This document shows, one piece after another, positions 51,376 to 60,378 of a stretch of 64,000 nt of DNA; the first letter of the stretch is position 1; every line of letters starts with the position of its first letter. A program made the translations under genes and the position numbers. Source of the stretch: Lachnospiraceae bacterium (GTDB lineage Bacteria > Bacillota > Clostridia > Lachnospirales > Lachnospiraceae); NCBI GenBank assembly GCA_004558185.1, contig SFDP01000008.1:1-64000 (forward strand), read 5' to 3'. A model generated the notes under the pieces. The model ran no database searches and had not been told where the DNA came from. It saw only the letters and a program-made list of their open reading frames with translations.

Positions 51376-51452
51376 GGTTGAAGGCATTGAATTCTTTCAA
51401 CCCGGAATGCCGATGTACAAAGTTCCTGTGATGAAAAAGCTGCAGAAGCAGC
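51376..51452 (+). promoter_or_regulatory. Alternative pairings in the dxs leader
   Basis: GGTTGAA (51376-51382) pairs with TTCAACC (51396-51402). The adjacent GGCATT (51383-51388) pairs with AATGCC (51406-51411). The two perfect helices are interleaved, so they form either a pseudoknot or alternative hairpins. GCTGC-AGAA-GCAGC (51439-51452) follows just before the dxs SD. Confidence 0.4.
51378..51431 (+). CDS. Possible leader peptide upstream of dxs
   Basis: A 17-codon frame starts at TTG 51378, exactly 6 nt after a full AAGGAGG (51365-51371) that has no other gene to serve, and ends at TGA 51429-51431. It would encode MKALNSFNPECRCTKFL. The strong unused SD is the main support. It lies within pairing sequences that could be controlled by its translation. 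It may also be chance. Confidence 0.3.
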   Translation: MKALNSFNPECRCTKFL

Positions 51453-51467
51453 GGAATGAGAGGAAAT

Positions 51468-53330
51468 ATGCTTCTTGATCAGATTAAGAAACCTAACGAT
51501 ATAAAAGCACTTGAGCCTGTGGATTATGACAGGCTGGCAGAAGAAATACGTGAATTTTTGATCCATTCGATCAGTGAAACCGGAGGCCATCTGGGATCCA
51601 ATCTGGGTGTGGTGGAGCTTACTATGGCTCTTCATCTGGCATTTAAGCTTCCAGAGGACAAAATCATCTGGGATGTAGGACATCAGTCTTATACCCACAA
51701 ACTCCTGACTGGAAGAAAGGAAGGCTTTGGAAACCTGAGAAAATATGGAGGAATGAGCGGTTTCCCCAAACGAGGAGAAAGTGACTGTGACTGCTTTGAT
51801 ACGGGGCACAGCTCCACCTCTCTTTCTGCAGGTCTGGGCTTTGTCAGGGCAAGAGAGCTAAAGGGAGAGAATAATTATGTGGTTTCCGTAATCGGTGACG
51901 GTGCACTTACCGGAGGAATGGCCTATGAGGCATTGAACAATGCGGCCAGAATGGATACCAATTTTATAATCGTACTGAATGATAACAATATGTCTATTTC
52001 CGAGAATGTGGGAGGAATGTCCAAATATTTGAATAATGTACGAACTGCTGACCATTATTTGAATATGAAGGAAGGGATTTATCAGTCCCTTCTCAAAACA
52101 AGGCATGGACAGGTTATTGTAGACAGTATCCGAAGAGCTAAAAGCAGTGTGAAGCAGTTAGTGATTCCCGGAATGTTTTTTGAGGATATGGGGATTACCT
52201 ATTTAGGCCCGGTAGACGGTCATGATGTTAATGGACTGATTAAGGTATTACGGGAGGCTAAACGGTGTAAAACCGCAGTGCTGGTTCATGTGCTTACCCA
52301 GAAGGGGAAGGGGTATGAGCCGGCAGAAAGACATCAGGCCAGATTCCATGGAGCAGAGCCTTTCGATATCGAAACCGGCGTACCAAAAAAAATGAAAACC
52401 AAGGCAAATTACACCGATGTATTTTCAACGGTAATGATAAAGCTGGCCAGGAGAAATCCAAAGGTGGTTGCCATTACGGCAGCCATGCCGGAGGGAACAG
52501 GGCTTAAACGGTTTAGAAATGTTTTCCCGGAGCGGTTTTTTGATGTGGGAATTGCAGAGCAGCACGCAGTAACCTTTGCAGCAGGACTGGCAGCGGCGGG
52601 AATGAAGCCTATTGTGGCCGTATATTCATCCTTTTTGCAAAGAGCCTATGACCAGATCCTGCATGATGTGTGCATTCAGAATCTTCCGGTGGTATTTGCC
52701 ATCGACCGTGCAGGACTGGTAGGAAGTGACGGGGAAACGCATCAGGGAATTTTTGATCTTTCCTATCTTTCCTCCATTCCCAATATGCATATTATGGCGC
52801 CCAAAAATAAGTGGGAGCTTTCTGATATGATGAAGTTTGCCGTAGCATTCGAAGGGCCTATTGCAGTCCGTTATCCCAGAGGAGAGGCCTATGACGGGCT
52901 GGAGCTTTTCCGATCCCCTATTCACTTTGGCAAGGGCGAGGTGCTCTATGAGGAGGAGGATATTGCCCTGTTGGCAGTAGGAAGCATGGTAAAGGTGGCT
53001 GACGAGGTAAGGAAAAACCTGAAAAAGAGAGGATATTCCTGTACCCTTGTTAATGCCCGTTTTATCAAACCCATCGACGAGGAGCTGATCAGGAAATTGT
53101 GTAAGGAGCATAAGCTGCTGGTCACTATGGAAGAGAATGTTGAAAGCGGAGGCTTTGGTGAGAAGGTGCTTAGTTTCGTGAATCGAGCAGGACTGAAGCG
53201 GAAAGTGGAGACGATCACTTTGGCAGACGAATACGTGGAGCACGGCAATGTTGATTTATTAAAGCAGGAAGTAGGTATAGATGCAGACAGTATAACTGCC
53301 CGTGTAATGACGGCCTACGTGGGATTGTAG
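51468..53330 (+). CDS. dxs: 1-deoxy-D-xylulose-5-phosphate synthase
   Basis: Thiamine diphosphate enzyme that starts the MEP pathway from pyruvate and glyceraldehyde 3-phosphate. 620 residues. GGHLGSNLGVVELTMAL and HQSYTHKLLTGR bind substrate and cofactor; GDGALTGGMAYEALNNA is the ThDP motif; the transketolase-type middle domain has FDVGIAEQHAVTFAAGLA with the catalytic Glu. ATG 51468 follows GAGAGGA; the in-frame ATG at 51456 overlaps this SD. tlyA begins right after its stop. Confidence 0.97.
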   Translation: MLLDQIKKPNDIKALEPVDYDRLAEEIREFLIHSISETGGHLGSNLGVVELTMALHLAFKLPEDKIIWDVGHQSYTHKLLTGRKEGFGNLRKYGGMSGFPKRGESDCDCFDTGHSSTSLSAGLGFVRARELKGENNYVVSVIGDGALTGGMAYEALNNAARMDTNFIIVLNDNNMSISENVGGMSKYLNNVRTADHYLNMKEGIYQSLLKTRHGQVIVDSIRRAKSSVKQLVIPGMFFEDMGITYLGPVDGHDVNGLIKVLREAKRCKTAVLVHVLTQKGKGYEPAERHQARFHGAEPFDIETGVPKKMKTKANYTDVFSTVMIKLARRNPKVVAITAAMPEGTGLKRFRNVFPERFFDVGIAEQHAVTFAAGLAAAGMKPIVAVYSSFLQRAYDQILHDVCIQNLPVVFAIDRAGLVGSDGETHQGIFDLSYLSSIPNMHIMAPKNKWELSDMMKFAVAFEGPIAVRYPRGEAYDGLELFRSPIHFGKGEVLYEEEDIALLAVGSMVKVADEVRKNLKKRGYSCTLVNARFIKPIDEELIRKLCKEHKLLVTMEENVESGGFGEKVLSFVNRAGLKRKVETITLADEYVEHGNVDLLKQEVGIDADSITARVMTAYVGL

Positions 53331-54215
53331 ATGAAAGAGCGATTGGATGTTTTGTTGGTACAGCAGGGCTTCTTTTCTTCCAGAGAAAAGGCAAAAGCGA
53401 TCATTATGGCTGGAAACGTCTTTGTGGATGGTCAGCGTGAGGACAAGGCAGGAGCCATGTTTGATCCTGATAAGGTGAGGCTGGAAGTAAAGGGGCAGAC
53501 GCTTAAGTATGTCAGCAGAGGAGGACTGAAGCTGGAAAAGGCAATAGAGGCCTTCGGTCTTGATCTTACTGATAAGGTTTGCATGGATATAGGGGCCTCT
53601 ACCGGTGGATTTACAGACTGTATGCTTCAGAATCATGCGGCCAGAGTATACTCAGTGGATGTGGGGCATGGGCAGCTTGCCTGGAGCCTTAGAACCGATG
53701 AACGGGTAGTCTGCATGGAAAAAACGAACTTTCGCTATCTTACGCCGGAGGATATTCCGGAAAAACTGGATTTTGCCTCAGTGGATGTGTCCTTTATTTC
53801 TCTCAGTAAAATTCTTCTCCCGGCCAGGCGCCTATTAAGAGAAGAAGGGCAGATGGTCTGCCTGATCAAGCCCCAGTTTGAGGCCGGCAGGGAAAAGGTA
53901 GGGAAAAAAGGAGTAGTAAGAGAAAAGAGGGTACAGCAGGAGGTAATTGAAAAAATTTATACCCTTGCCCATATTCTTGGATTTAAGATTTTGGGACTGG
54001 ATTTCTCACCCATTAAGGGACCGGAAGGAAATATTGAATTTTTAATTTACCTCCAGAAGGACAGTGCAAGAGATAAAGAACTGGCAGACTGCACGGAGGC
54101 TATGGCAGAAGCCAGACTGCGGGAGGAAATCCAGGAACAGACAGGGTTGGGCTGCAGCAGTCAGATGAGAGAAAGTATTGCGGACAGGGTAGAAAAAGCC
54201 CATTTATCACTATAG
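53331..54215 (+). CDS. tlyA: TlyA family rRNA 2'-O-methyltransferase / putative hemolysin
   Basis: 294 residues: S4 RNA-binding domain (about 1-62) and FtsJ-like methyltransferase domain. SAM motif MDIGASTGGFTDCMLQ (about 83-98), DVGHGQLAW, VDVSFISLSKILLPARRLL and LIKPQFEAG are standard. In mycobacteria TlyA methylates 16S and 23S rRNA cytidines; that activity is assumed here by family. The ATG directly abuts the dxs stop. Confidence 0.92.
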   Translation: MKERLDVLLVQQGFFSSREKAKAIIMAGNVFVDGQREDKAGAMFDPDKVRLEVKGQTLKYVSRGGLKLEKAIEAFGLDLTDKVCMDIGASTGGFTDCMLQNHAARVYSVDVGHGQLAWSLRTDERVVCMEKTNFRYLTPEDIPEKLDFASVDVSFISLSKILLPARRLLREEGQMVCLIKPQFEAGREKVGKKGVVREKRVQQEVIEKIYTLAHILGFKILGLDFSPIKGPEGNIEFLIYLQKDSARDKELADCTEAMAEARLREEIQEQTGLGCSSQMRESIADRVEKAHLSL

Positions 54216-54272
54216 GAAGAGATGAATCAACGCAGAATTACGGGAAGAGCCTGTAATGTGCGTGGGGGTATC

Positions 54273-55100
54273 ATGGAGAGATTTGGAATCGTCACTAACG
54301 GAATGAAAGATCCCGGCCGGGATATCACCGAAAGAATTGTGCAATATCTGAAAAAGCATGGGGCAGCCTGGGAGGTTGCTCATGCAGCGGGAGATATTTC
54401 CTCCAAAGCAGAGTGTATCCTGGTATTGGGAGGAGATGGAACCATGCTTCAGGCAGCCAAGGAGACGGCAGGGCGTAATATCCCGCTTCTAGGGATCAAT
54501 CTGGGAAGCCTGGGGTATCTTGCAGAGGTAGAGATACAGTCCTTAGAAGAGGCCCTGGATAAGCTGCTTGCAGGAGAATATGAAACGGAGGAAAGGATGA
54601 TGCTCAGTGGAACCATTCATCACCTTAATGAGCAGATTCGGACCTCTCCGGCCTTGAATGATATTGCCATAACCCGGTGCGGTACCTTGCAGATCATTAA
54701 ATTGAATATCTTTGTCAATGGAAAGTTCCTCTGCCAGTGGAAGGCCGATGGAATCATCCTGTCAACGCCCACCGGTTCTACCGGCTACAGTATGTCTGCC
54801 GGAGGACCATTGGTAGTGCCCGGTGCAGATCTTTTGCTGCTGACACCCATATGCGCACACACGCTGAACGCCAGAAGCATTGTGCTGAAGGGAGAGGATG
54901 AGGTAGAGATTGAAGTGGCATATGGCAGAAATGGCACCCGTTTGATGGTGGAGGCCAATTCTGACGGAAGTGAAAAGTTTATTATGGAAACAGGAGACCG
55001 AATTTGTATTCGCAGGGCAGAAGAAACGATTACCACGATTAAATTAAGTAAGGTAAGTTTTTTGGAAATGCTGCATAAGAAGCTGAGTGATGAAAAGTAA
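54273..55100 (+). CDS. nadK: NAD kinase
   Basis: 275 residues, ATP-dependent phosphorylation of NAD to NADP. VLGGDGTMLQAAKE (about 50-63) carries the catalytic GGDG; LNDIAITR, ADGIILSTPTGSTGYSMSAG and LTPICAHTLNARSIVL follow in order. ATG 54273 (GGGGG upstream) gives the usual N-terminus; ATG 54222 also has a weak SD and would add 17 residues, so the start is not fully settled. tlyA-nadK-argR-recN is a common Clostridial order. Confidence 0.94.
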   Translation: MERFGIVTNGMKDPGRDITERIVQYLKKHGAAWEVAHAAGDISSKAECILVLGGDGTMLQAAKETAGRNIPLLGINLGSLGYLAEVEIQSLEEALDKLLAGEYETEERMMLSGTIHHLNEQIRTSPALNDIAITRCGTLQIIKLNIFVNGKFLCQWKADGIILSTPTGSTGYSMSAGGPLVVPGADLLLLTPICAHTLNARSIVLKGEDEVEIEVAYGRNGTRLMVEANSDGSEKFIMETGDRICIRRAEETITTIKLSKVSFLEMLHKKLSDEK

Positions 55101-55113
55101 AAAGGAGAGCTTT

Positions 55114-55563
55114 ATGAAAGGAAGCAGGCATCAGAAGATTATTGAGCTGATAGAGAGCTACAAAATTGGAACCCAGGAGGAGTTGGCAGAACGATTGAGG
55201 GAGGCCGGCTTCAAGGTTACCCAGGCTACCGTATCCAGAGATATCAGACAATTGAAGCTATTTAAGGTTTCCGATGGTGAAGGAAAACAAAAGTATGTGG
55301 CAATCAAACAGGAGGATACTCTTCTGGGGGATAAGTACATTCGGGTATTAAAGGATGGTTTTCTTTCTATGGATAGGGCCCAGAATATTCTGGTTATTAA
55401 AACCGTTTCCGGAATGGCCATGGCAGTAGCCGCTGCCATAGATGCCATGAAGCTGGAGGAAATAGTGGGCAGCATAGCAGGAGATGATACAATAATGGCA
55501 GCGCTTCGGACCTCAGAGGATGCTGAGACAGTGATGGATAAAATAGGAGAAGTTTTGGGATAG
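55114..55563 (+). CDS. argR: Arginine repressor
   Basis: 149 residues. N-terminal winged helix (RHQKIIELIESYKIGTQEEL, VTQATVSRDIRQLKLFKV) and C-terminal hexamerisation and arginine-binding domain (GSIAGDDTIMAALRTSEDAE with the paired Asp). It represses arginine synthesis and activates catabolism in relatives. ATG 55114 is 6 nt after AAAAAGGAG; upstream codons overlap the nadK end. Confidence 0.95.
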   Translation: MKGSRHQKIIELIESYKIGTQEELAERLREAGFKVTQATVSRDIRQLKLFKVSDGEGKQKYVAIKQEDTLLGDKYIRVLKDGFLSMDRAQNILVIKTVSGMAMAVAAAIDAMKLEEIVGSIAGDDTIMAALRTSEDAETVMDKIGEVLG

Positions 55564-55600
55564 AGGGGACACTTACTGGAGAGAAGAGTAAGGAGAACGT

Positions 55601-57289
55601 ATGTTAGTAAGTTTACACGTAAAAAATTTAGCACTGATCGATGAGACTGAGGTCTTTTTTGGAAAAGGGTTGAATATTCTGACCGGAGAAACGGGAGCCG
55701 GGAAATCCGTAATCATGGGCTCCATTAATCTTGCTTTGGGAGGAAAAGGGGATAAGGGGCTGATCCGAACAGGTGCAGACTATGCGCTGGTGGAACTGAT
55801 CTTTCAGATTGAAAATCAGGAACAGGCCGGGCTCCTTGCGCAAATGGACATTCCTTTGGAAGAAGATGGTATGGTTGTGGTGGTAAGACGGCTTATGCCG
55901 GAAAGAAGCCTGTGTAAGATAAATGGAATGACTGTCAGCCAAAAACAGTTAAAAGAGCTTGCCTCCCTCTTCATTAATATTCATGGGCAGCATGAGAATC
56001 AGACGCTGCTGAACAGTAAAAAATATGCCCAGATTTTGGATGAATATGGGGGAGAACAGGTGGAAAGCCTGAAGAATAAGCTGAAAGAGGCATATACCCT
56101 ATACGCAAAAATAAACAAAGAACTGGAAAACTCTGAAATTGATGAAAAGGAAAAAGCCAGGGAGATCGCCTTGGCTTCTTTTGAAATAGAAGAAATTAAA
56201 GAAGCTGCTTTGCAGCCGGGAGAGGATATTGAGCTGGATGATCGTTACCGAAAAATGATTAACGGCAAGCGGATCGCAGCCGGTGTTGCGGCTGCTTATG
56301 GCTGTACAGGCTATGGCGAAGCAACGGCAGCAGGAGACAGCCTGGGAAGAGCCATTCGAGAATTGAAGAACGTGGCAGCCTTTGATGAGGATTTGGAGGA
56401 GTTGATCGAACAGCTTTCGGAGATTGACAATCTTCTGAATGATTTTAACCGAAGCCTGGCAGAATATCAACAAGGGCTGGAATTTGAACCGGAGGAATTT
56501 GACCGGGTGGAAAAACGGCTGAATCTGTATAATCGTCTGAAGGATAAGTATGGAAACAGTGTAGAGGAAATTCTTTCCTACTGCCAAAAAAAAGAAGAAC
56601 AGTTGGAAAAGCTGGAGGACTATGATGATTATCTGGAAAAGCTGCGGCAAGAACTGGAACAGCATTACCGACAGATGACTGAACTGTGTGCCAGACTGTC
56701 CGCACTGAGACAGAAAAATGCCATGCAGCTACAAAAAAAATTGAAGAAGAGTCTGCAGGAGTTGAACTTTCCGGCAGTGGAGCTTGAGATACTGGTAAAG
56801 CCGGAGGAGGAAAAAATCACTTCTGAGGGCTATGATCAGGTGGATTTCATGATCTCTCTAAATCCGGGAGAGCCTATACAGTCTATCAGTAAAGTAGCAA
56901 GTGGCGGTGAATTATCCAGAATTATGCTGGCATTGAAAGCCGTAATGGCAGATAAGGAGCAGACGGGAACCCTCATTTTTGATGAAATTGATGCCGGTAT
57001 CAGTGGAAAAACAGCATGGAAGGTTTCGGAGAAAATGGCTCTTTTAGGAAAGGAACACCAGCTTCTCTGTATTACCCATCTTCCGCAGATCGCTGCCATG
57101 GCTGATCAGCATTTTGTCATTGAAAAGAAAAACGAAGGTGGAAGAAGTGTTACCCACATTTTCAGGATAGAGGAAGAAGAGATACTTCATGAGCTGGCCA
57201 GACTGCTCAGTGGCTCCAGTGTTACCGAAACCGTATTGGCCAATGCGAAGGAATTGAAAGATTTGGCAGGAAAAACAAAATTATACTAA
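55601..57289 (+). CDS. recN: DNA repair protein RecN
   Basis: SMC-like ATPase for double-strand break repair, 562 residues. Walker A LTGETGAGKSVIMGSI (about 28-43), a central coiled coil (about 150-380), signature ISKVASGGELSRIMLALK and Walker B LIFDEIDAGISG. The Q-loop segment FINIHGQHENQ is also clear. It ends with a terminator after the argR-recN pair. Confidence 0.96.
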   Translation: MLVSLHVKNLALIDETEVFFGKGLNILTGETGAGKSVIMGSINLALGGKGDKGLIRTGADYALVELIFQIENQEQAGLLAQMDIPLEEDGMVVVVRRLMPERSLCKINGMTVSQKQLKELASLFINIHGQHENQTLLNSKKYAQILDEYGGEQVESLKNKLKEAYTLYAKINKELENSEIDEKEKAREIALASFEIEEIKEAALQPGEDIELDDRYRKMINGKRIAAGVAAAYGCTGYGEATAAGDSLGRAIRELKNVAAFDEDLEELIEQLSEIDNLLNDFNRSLAEYQQGLEFEPEEFDRVEKRLNLYNRLKDKYGNSVEEILSYCQKKEEQLEKLEDYDDYLEKLRQELEQHYRQMTELCARLSALRQKNAMQLQKKLKKSLQELNFPAVELEILVKPEEEKITSEGYDQVDFMISLNPGEPIQSISKVASGGELSRIMLALKAVMADKEQTGTLIFDEIDAGISGKTAWKVSEKMALLGKEHQLLCITHLPQIAAMADQHFVIEKKNEGGRSVTHIFRIEEEEILHELARLLSGSSVTETVLANAKELKDLAGKTKLY

Positions 57290-57316
57290 AGTAAATTTAG
57301 GGATTTTCCATATACT

Positions 57317-57347
57317 AAGAAGGATGTCTAAGGGCATCCTTCTTTTT
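57317..57347 (+). terminator. Terminator after recN
   Basis: AAGAAGGATG (57317-57326), 8-nt loop, CATCCTTCTT (57335-57344), T tract. Confidence 0.92.
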
Positions 57348-57381
57348 ATTAAAGGCTGCATAAGCAGCAGAATGAGTGGTA

Positions 57382-58647
57382 ATGATGAAAATAGACAGAA
57401 AGTCAAGACGTGGAAAAGCCTATTGTAAATTTTTATATGCCAGTCTGGTACTATCGCTGCTTACCTTAACAGGAGTCTGGATATGGGAGCTGTGGAACCG
57501 GGTACCTTCGGATATCCGGGTACGAGCCGGAAAGGAGCAGGGAATGCAGTTTTCTGTTCCCGCTACGGCAACGATCTACAGGGACAAAGACCAGGCCATA
57601 CTGAATGTGAACTTAAATCGGAAACTGACCTTCTATGGGGAAGAAGAAGGAAACTACACCATGCAGGTTCAGCTTTTTGGGTTTATACCCTTTAAGGAGG
57701 CTGCCCTGTCGGTCATTCAGGATATCCGACTGACACCGGCAGGAACACCAATCGGTATTTATGTGCATACACAGGGAGTGCTGGTGATCGATACAGGGGA
57801 GTTTAAGAATCATAAAGGGAAGAATACTGCACCTGCTCAAGGGGTATTGAAATCGGGTGACTATATTCTGGCCGTTAATGAAACGAATTTGGAGGACAAA
57901 GAGCAGCTAATGGAAATGATTGCAGACTGTGAAGGTGAGCCTCTTTTACTCAAGGTAAAGCGGGAAGAAGAAATCCTTACAGTGAAGATCCTGCCTGAGC
58001 AGGATCAGCAGGGTGAGTACAAGCTGGGGATATGGGTGAGAGACAATGCTCAGGGGATAGGCACCATGACCTTTGTAGACGAGAATGGCTATTTTGGGGC
58101 TTTGGGGCATGGAATCAATGATATGGATACTGCCAGTCTGATGGAGCTTGAGGACGGAGGACTGTACAAAACGGATATTATATCAGTAAATAAGGGAACA
58201 CCCGGGAATCCGGGAGAGCTAAGTGGTATTATCGCCTATTCCGAAAAGAATAAGCTGGGAGAAATTCTGCAAAACAGCTATCGAGGCATCTATGGTAAGG
58301 TGGAAAAAGAGAATCTGGATTTAAAGGAAGGATCCCTTCCCCTGGGACTTAAGCAGGAAATTGAAGAAGGTCCGGCCAGGATTCTTTGTACCCTCTCCAA
58401 TACACCGGCCTATTATGATGTAGAGATTGTGGCAGTAAATAAGGAAAACAGCCAGATCAACCGCGGACTGGAGCTGAAGGTGACGGATGAGCTTTTATTG
58501 GAAACCACAGGAGGGATTATTCAGGGCATGAGCGGAAGTCCGATAATCCAAAACGGTAAGCTGATTGGGGCAGTAACCCATGTCATGGTAAATGATCCTA
58601 CCAGGGGATATGGGATTTTTATTGAGGAAATGCTGGGTAACAATTAA
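57382..58647 (+). CDS. spoIVB: SpoIVB serine peptidase
   Basis: 421 residues, peptidase family S55. One N-terminal transmembrane helix (about 15-36), a PDZ domain (about 150-205, with GVLKSGDYILAVNETNLEDK), and the protease core with GHG (His243) and GMSGSP (Ser384/Ser386; the family nucleophile is the Ser of GSP). In B. subtilis it is secreted from the forespore and triggers pro-sigma-K processing. The SD is weak; GTG 57376, ATG 57382 and ATG 57385 are all possible. In many relatives spo0A follows; here it does not. Confidence 0.94.
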   Translation: MMKIDRKSRRGKAYCKFLYASLVLSLLTLTGVWIWELWNRVPSDIRVRAGKEQGMQFSVPATATIYRDKDQAILNVNLNRKLTFYGEEEGNYTMQVQLFGFIPFKEAALSVIQDIRLTPAGTPIGIYVHTQGVLVIDTGEFKNHKGKNTAPAQGVLKSGDYILAVNETNLEDKEQLMEMIADCEGEPLLLKVKREEEILTVKILPEQDQQGEYKLGIWVRDNAQGIGTMTFVDENGYFGALGHGINDMDTASLMELEDGGLYKTDIISVNKGTPGNPGELSGIIAYSEKNKLGEILQNSYRGIYGKVEKENLDLKEGSLPLGLKQEIEEGPARILCTLSNTPAYYDVEIVAVNKENSQINRGLELKVTDELLLETTGGIIQGMSGSPIIQNGKLIGAVTHVMVNDPTRGYGIFIEEMLGNN

Positions 58648-58653
58648 AGAAAA

Positions 58654-58695
58654 GCAGACAATGCGTAGGTCATATTCGCATTGTCTGCCGTTTTT
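58654..58695. terminator. Bidirectional terminator between spoIVB and cstA
   Basis: GCAGACAATGCG (58654-58665), 11-nt loop, CGCATTGTCTGC (58677-58688), with TTTTT on one side and AAAGAAAA on the other. Confidence 0.92.
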
Positions 58696-58758
58696 AGCTA
58701 CTCATTATTCAGTTATTCTTGTAGCTCATAAGCTGTGCCTATGATACTGTCTTAATCG

Positions 58759-60201
58759 TTATGCTGCCTCGTAAGCCTCTTCCTGAGCGGGAGCGGTCGC
58801 ATTCTTGCCTTTGCCCAATACACAGGTAAAGATAAAGGTGCCAAGACAGATACCTGCGAAGATGATACCTGCAGGATAAGCGATAGAAGTTGAAAGTCTG
58901 AAGCCTTCCTGTGCCATCAGGATATAGGTGCAGGATACTGCCGACATAAAGGTTGCCGGAAGTGCGGTCATCCAGTAGAAGCGTTTTCTGCGGAACAGAT
59001 ATACGCTTGCAGCCCAAAGAGCGATCATTGCCAGGGTCTGGTTGGACCAGGAGAAGTATCTCCAGACAATCTGTACATCGATCTGAGTCAGGAAAGCACC
59101 TACAGCAAGCAATGGAACGGTCAGAATCAAACGGTTCTTGATCGGACCCTGATCAAAGTTAAACCAGTCACCCAGGGTTAATCTTGCACTGCGGTATGCC
59201 GTATCTGCGGAAGAAATAGGGCAGGCAATAACACCGATCATGGCGATAACTGCACCTACAGGTCCTAACAGTTTGAAGCAGATTTCATAAACTACTGCAG
59301 ACTGTCCGTTACCCAATGCAGTCAGAAGACCACCGGTACCGTTATAGAAAGCAACACCTGCTGCAGCCCAGATCAAAGCAATAACACCTTCTGCTACCAT
59401 AGCTCCGTAGAATACTCTGCGGCCGTCTTTTTCGCCGGTAATACATCTTGCCATCAGAGGAGACTGAGTTGCATGGAAACCGGAAATCGCTCCGCAGGCA
59501 ACGGAGATGAACATGGTAGGCCAAACAGGAGTATTGGCAGGGTGAAGATTGGCCAGAGTAATCTCAGGAATGTGATAACCCTTAACCAGGATAGCGCCGC
59601 CTACACCCACAGCCATTACGATCAGGCAGATACCGAAAATGGGATAAATCTTACCGATAACCTTATCGATCGGTACGAAGGTTGCAATAAAGTAGTAAAT
59701 AATTACCACTGCCAGCCAGAACTTAGCATCCAATACGTTGGGAGTAAGCATGGCCAGAAGATTAGCAGGTCCGGTGGAGAAGGTAACACCTACCAGAACC
59801 AGAAGCACTACGGAGAAAACACGCATTACCTGACGCATTCCGTTACCCAGATAGATTCCTGTCAGCTCGGAAACGCTGGCTCCCTTGTGGCGCATGGACA
59901 TCATTCCAATCATGTAGTCATGGACTGCTCCACCTAAAATGGTTCCCAAAGTAATCCAGAGGAATACGCTGGGTCCCCAGCAGGCACCTGCAAGAGCACC
60001 GAAGATGGGTCCCAGACCAGCAATATTCAGAAGCTGGATCAGGAAAACTCTTGGGGTACTCATAGGTACATAATCGACACCGTCGGTCATGGATAGTGAC
60101 GGGGGTTTTCTGTCATCTGAGCCAAATACCTTTTCAGCAAATTTGCCGTAGATGATAAAACCGATGATTAGTACAGCAAGACAAACAAAAAAACTAATCA
60201 T
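58759..60201 (-). CDS. cstA: CstA-family carbon starvation / pyruvate-peptide transporter
   Basis: 480 residues, polytopic (about 12-13 helices). VDYVPMSTPRVFLIQLLNIA, GLGPIFGALAGACWGPSVFL, GGAVHDYMIGMMSMRHKG and the later SPLMARCI and CPISSADTAYRSAR segments are CstA hallmarks. It is much shorter than E. coli CstA (about 700), like other Clostridial members. Family members take up pyruvate or peptides under nutrient limitation. The ATG at 60201 has GGAGG upstream; a longer open frame into the leader is not plausible. It lies downstream of its likely two-component regulator on the same strand. Confidence 0.94.
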   Translation of the reverse strand: MISFFVCLAVLIIGFIIYGKFAEKVFGSDDRKPPSLSMTDGVDYVPMSTPRVFLIQLLNIAGLGPIFGALAGACWGPSVFLWITLGTILGGAVHDYMIGMMSMRHKGASVSELTGIYLGNGMRQVMRVFSVVLLVLVGVTFSTGPANLLAMLTPNVLDAKFWLAVVIIYYFIATFVPIDKVIGKIYPIFGICLIVMAVGVGGAILVKGYHIPEITLANLHPANTPVWPTMFISVACGAISGFHATQSPLMARCITGEKDGRRVFYGAMVAEGVIALIWAAAGVAFYNGTGGLLTALGNGQSAVVYEICFKLLGPVGAVIAMIGVIACPISSADTAYRSARLTLGDWFNFDQGPIKNRLILTVPLLAVGAFLTQIDVQIVWRYFSWSNQTLAMIALWAASVYLFRRKRFYWMTALPATFMSAVSCTYILMAQEGFRLSTSIAYPAGIIFAGICLGTFIFTCVLGKGKNATAPAQEEAYEAA

Positions 60202-60231
60202 TTTCCTACCTCCTTTGTATCTCACAATCTT

Positions 60232-60253
60232 TTGTATAGTAACAATTATACAA
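60232..60253 (-). promoter_or_regulatory. Inverted repeat upstream of cstA
   Basis: TTGTATA, 8-nt spacer, TATACAA: a perfect 7-bp inverted repeat about 31 nt before the cstA ATG, overlapping promoter-like AT-rich DNA in the 177-bp gap. It may be the operator or part of the promoter. I did not find a clear pair of LytTR direct repeats. Confidence 0.45.
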
Positions 60254-60378
60254 GGAAAAGGGGAAAATAAAAGTTTTTTTGTATTAAATGTCCAGAATAA
60301 TGTATCAACGGTAGAAATATGTACATAAACAGGAGTGAACAGATAAGCCAAGAGGTCAGTTACCTATTATCCGGTGTG

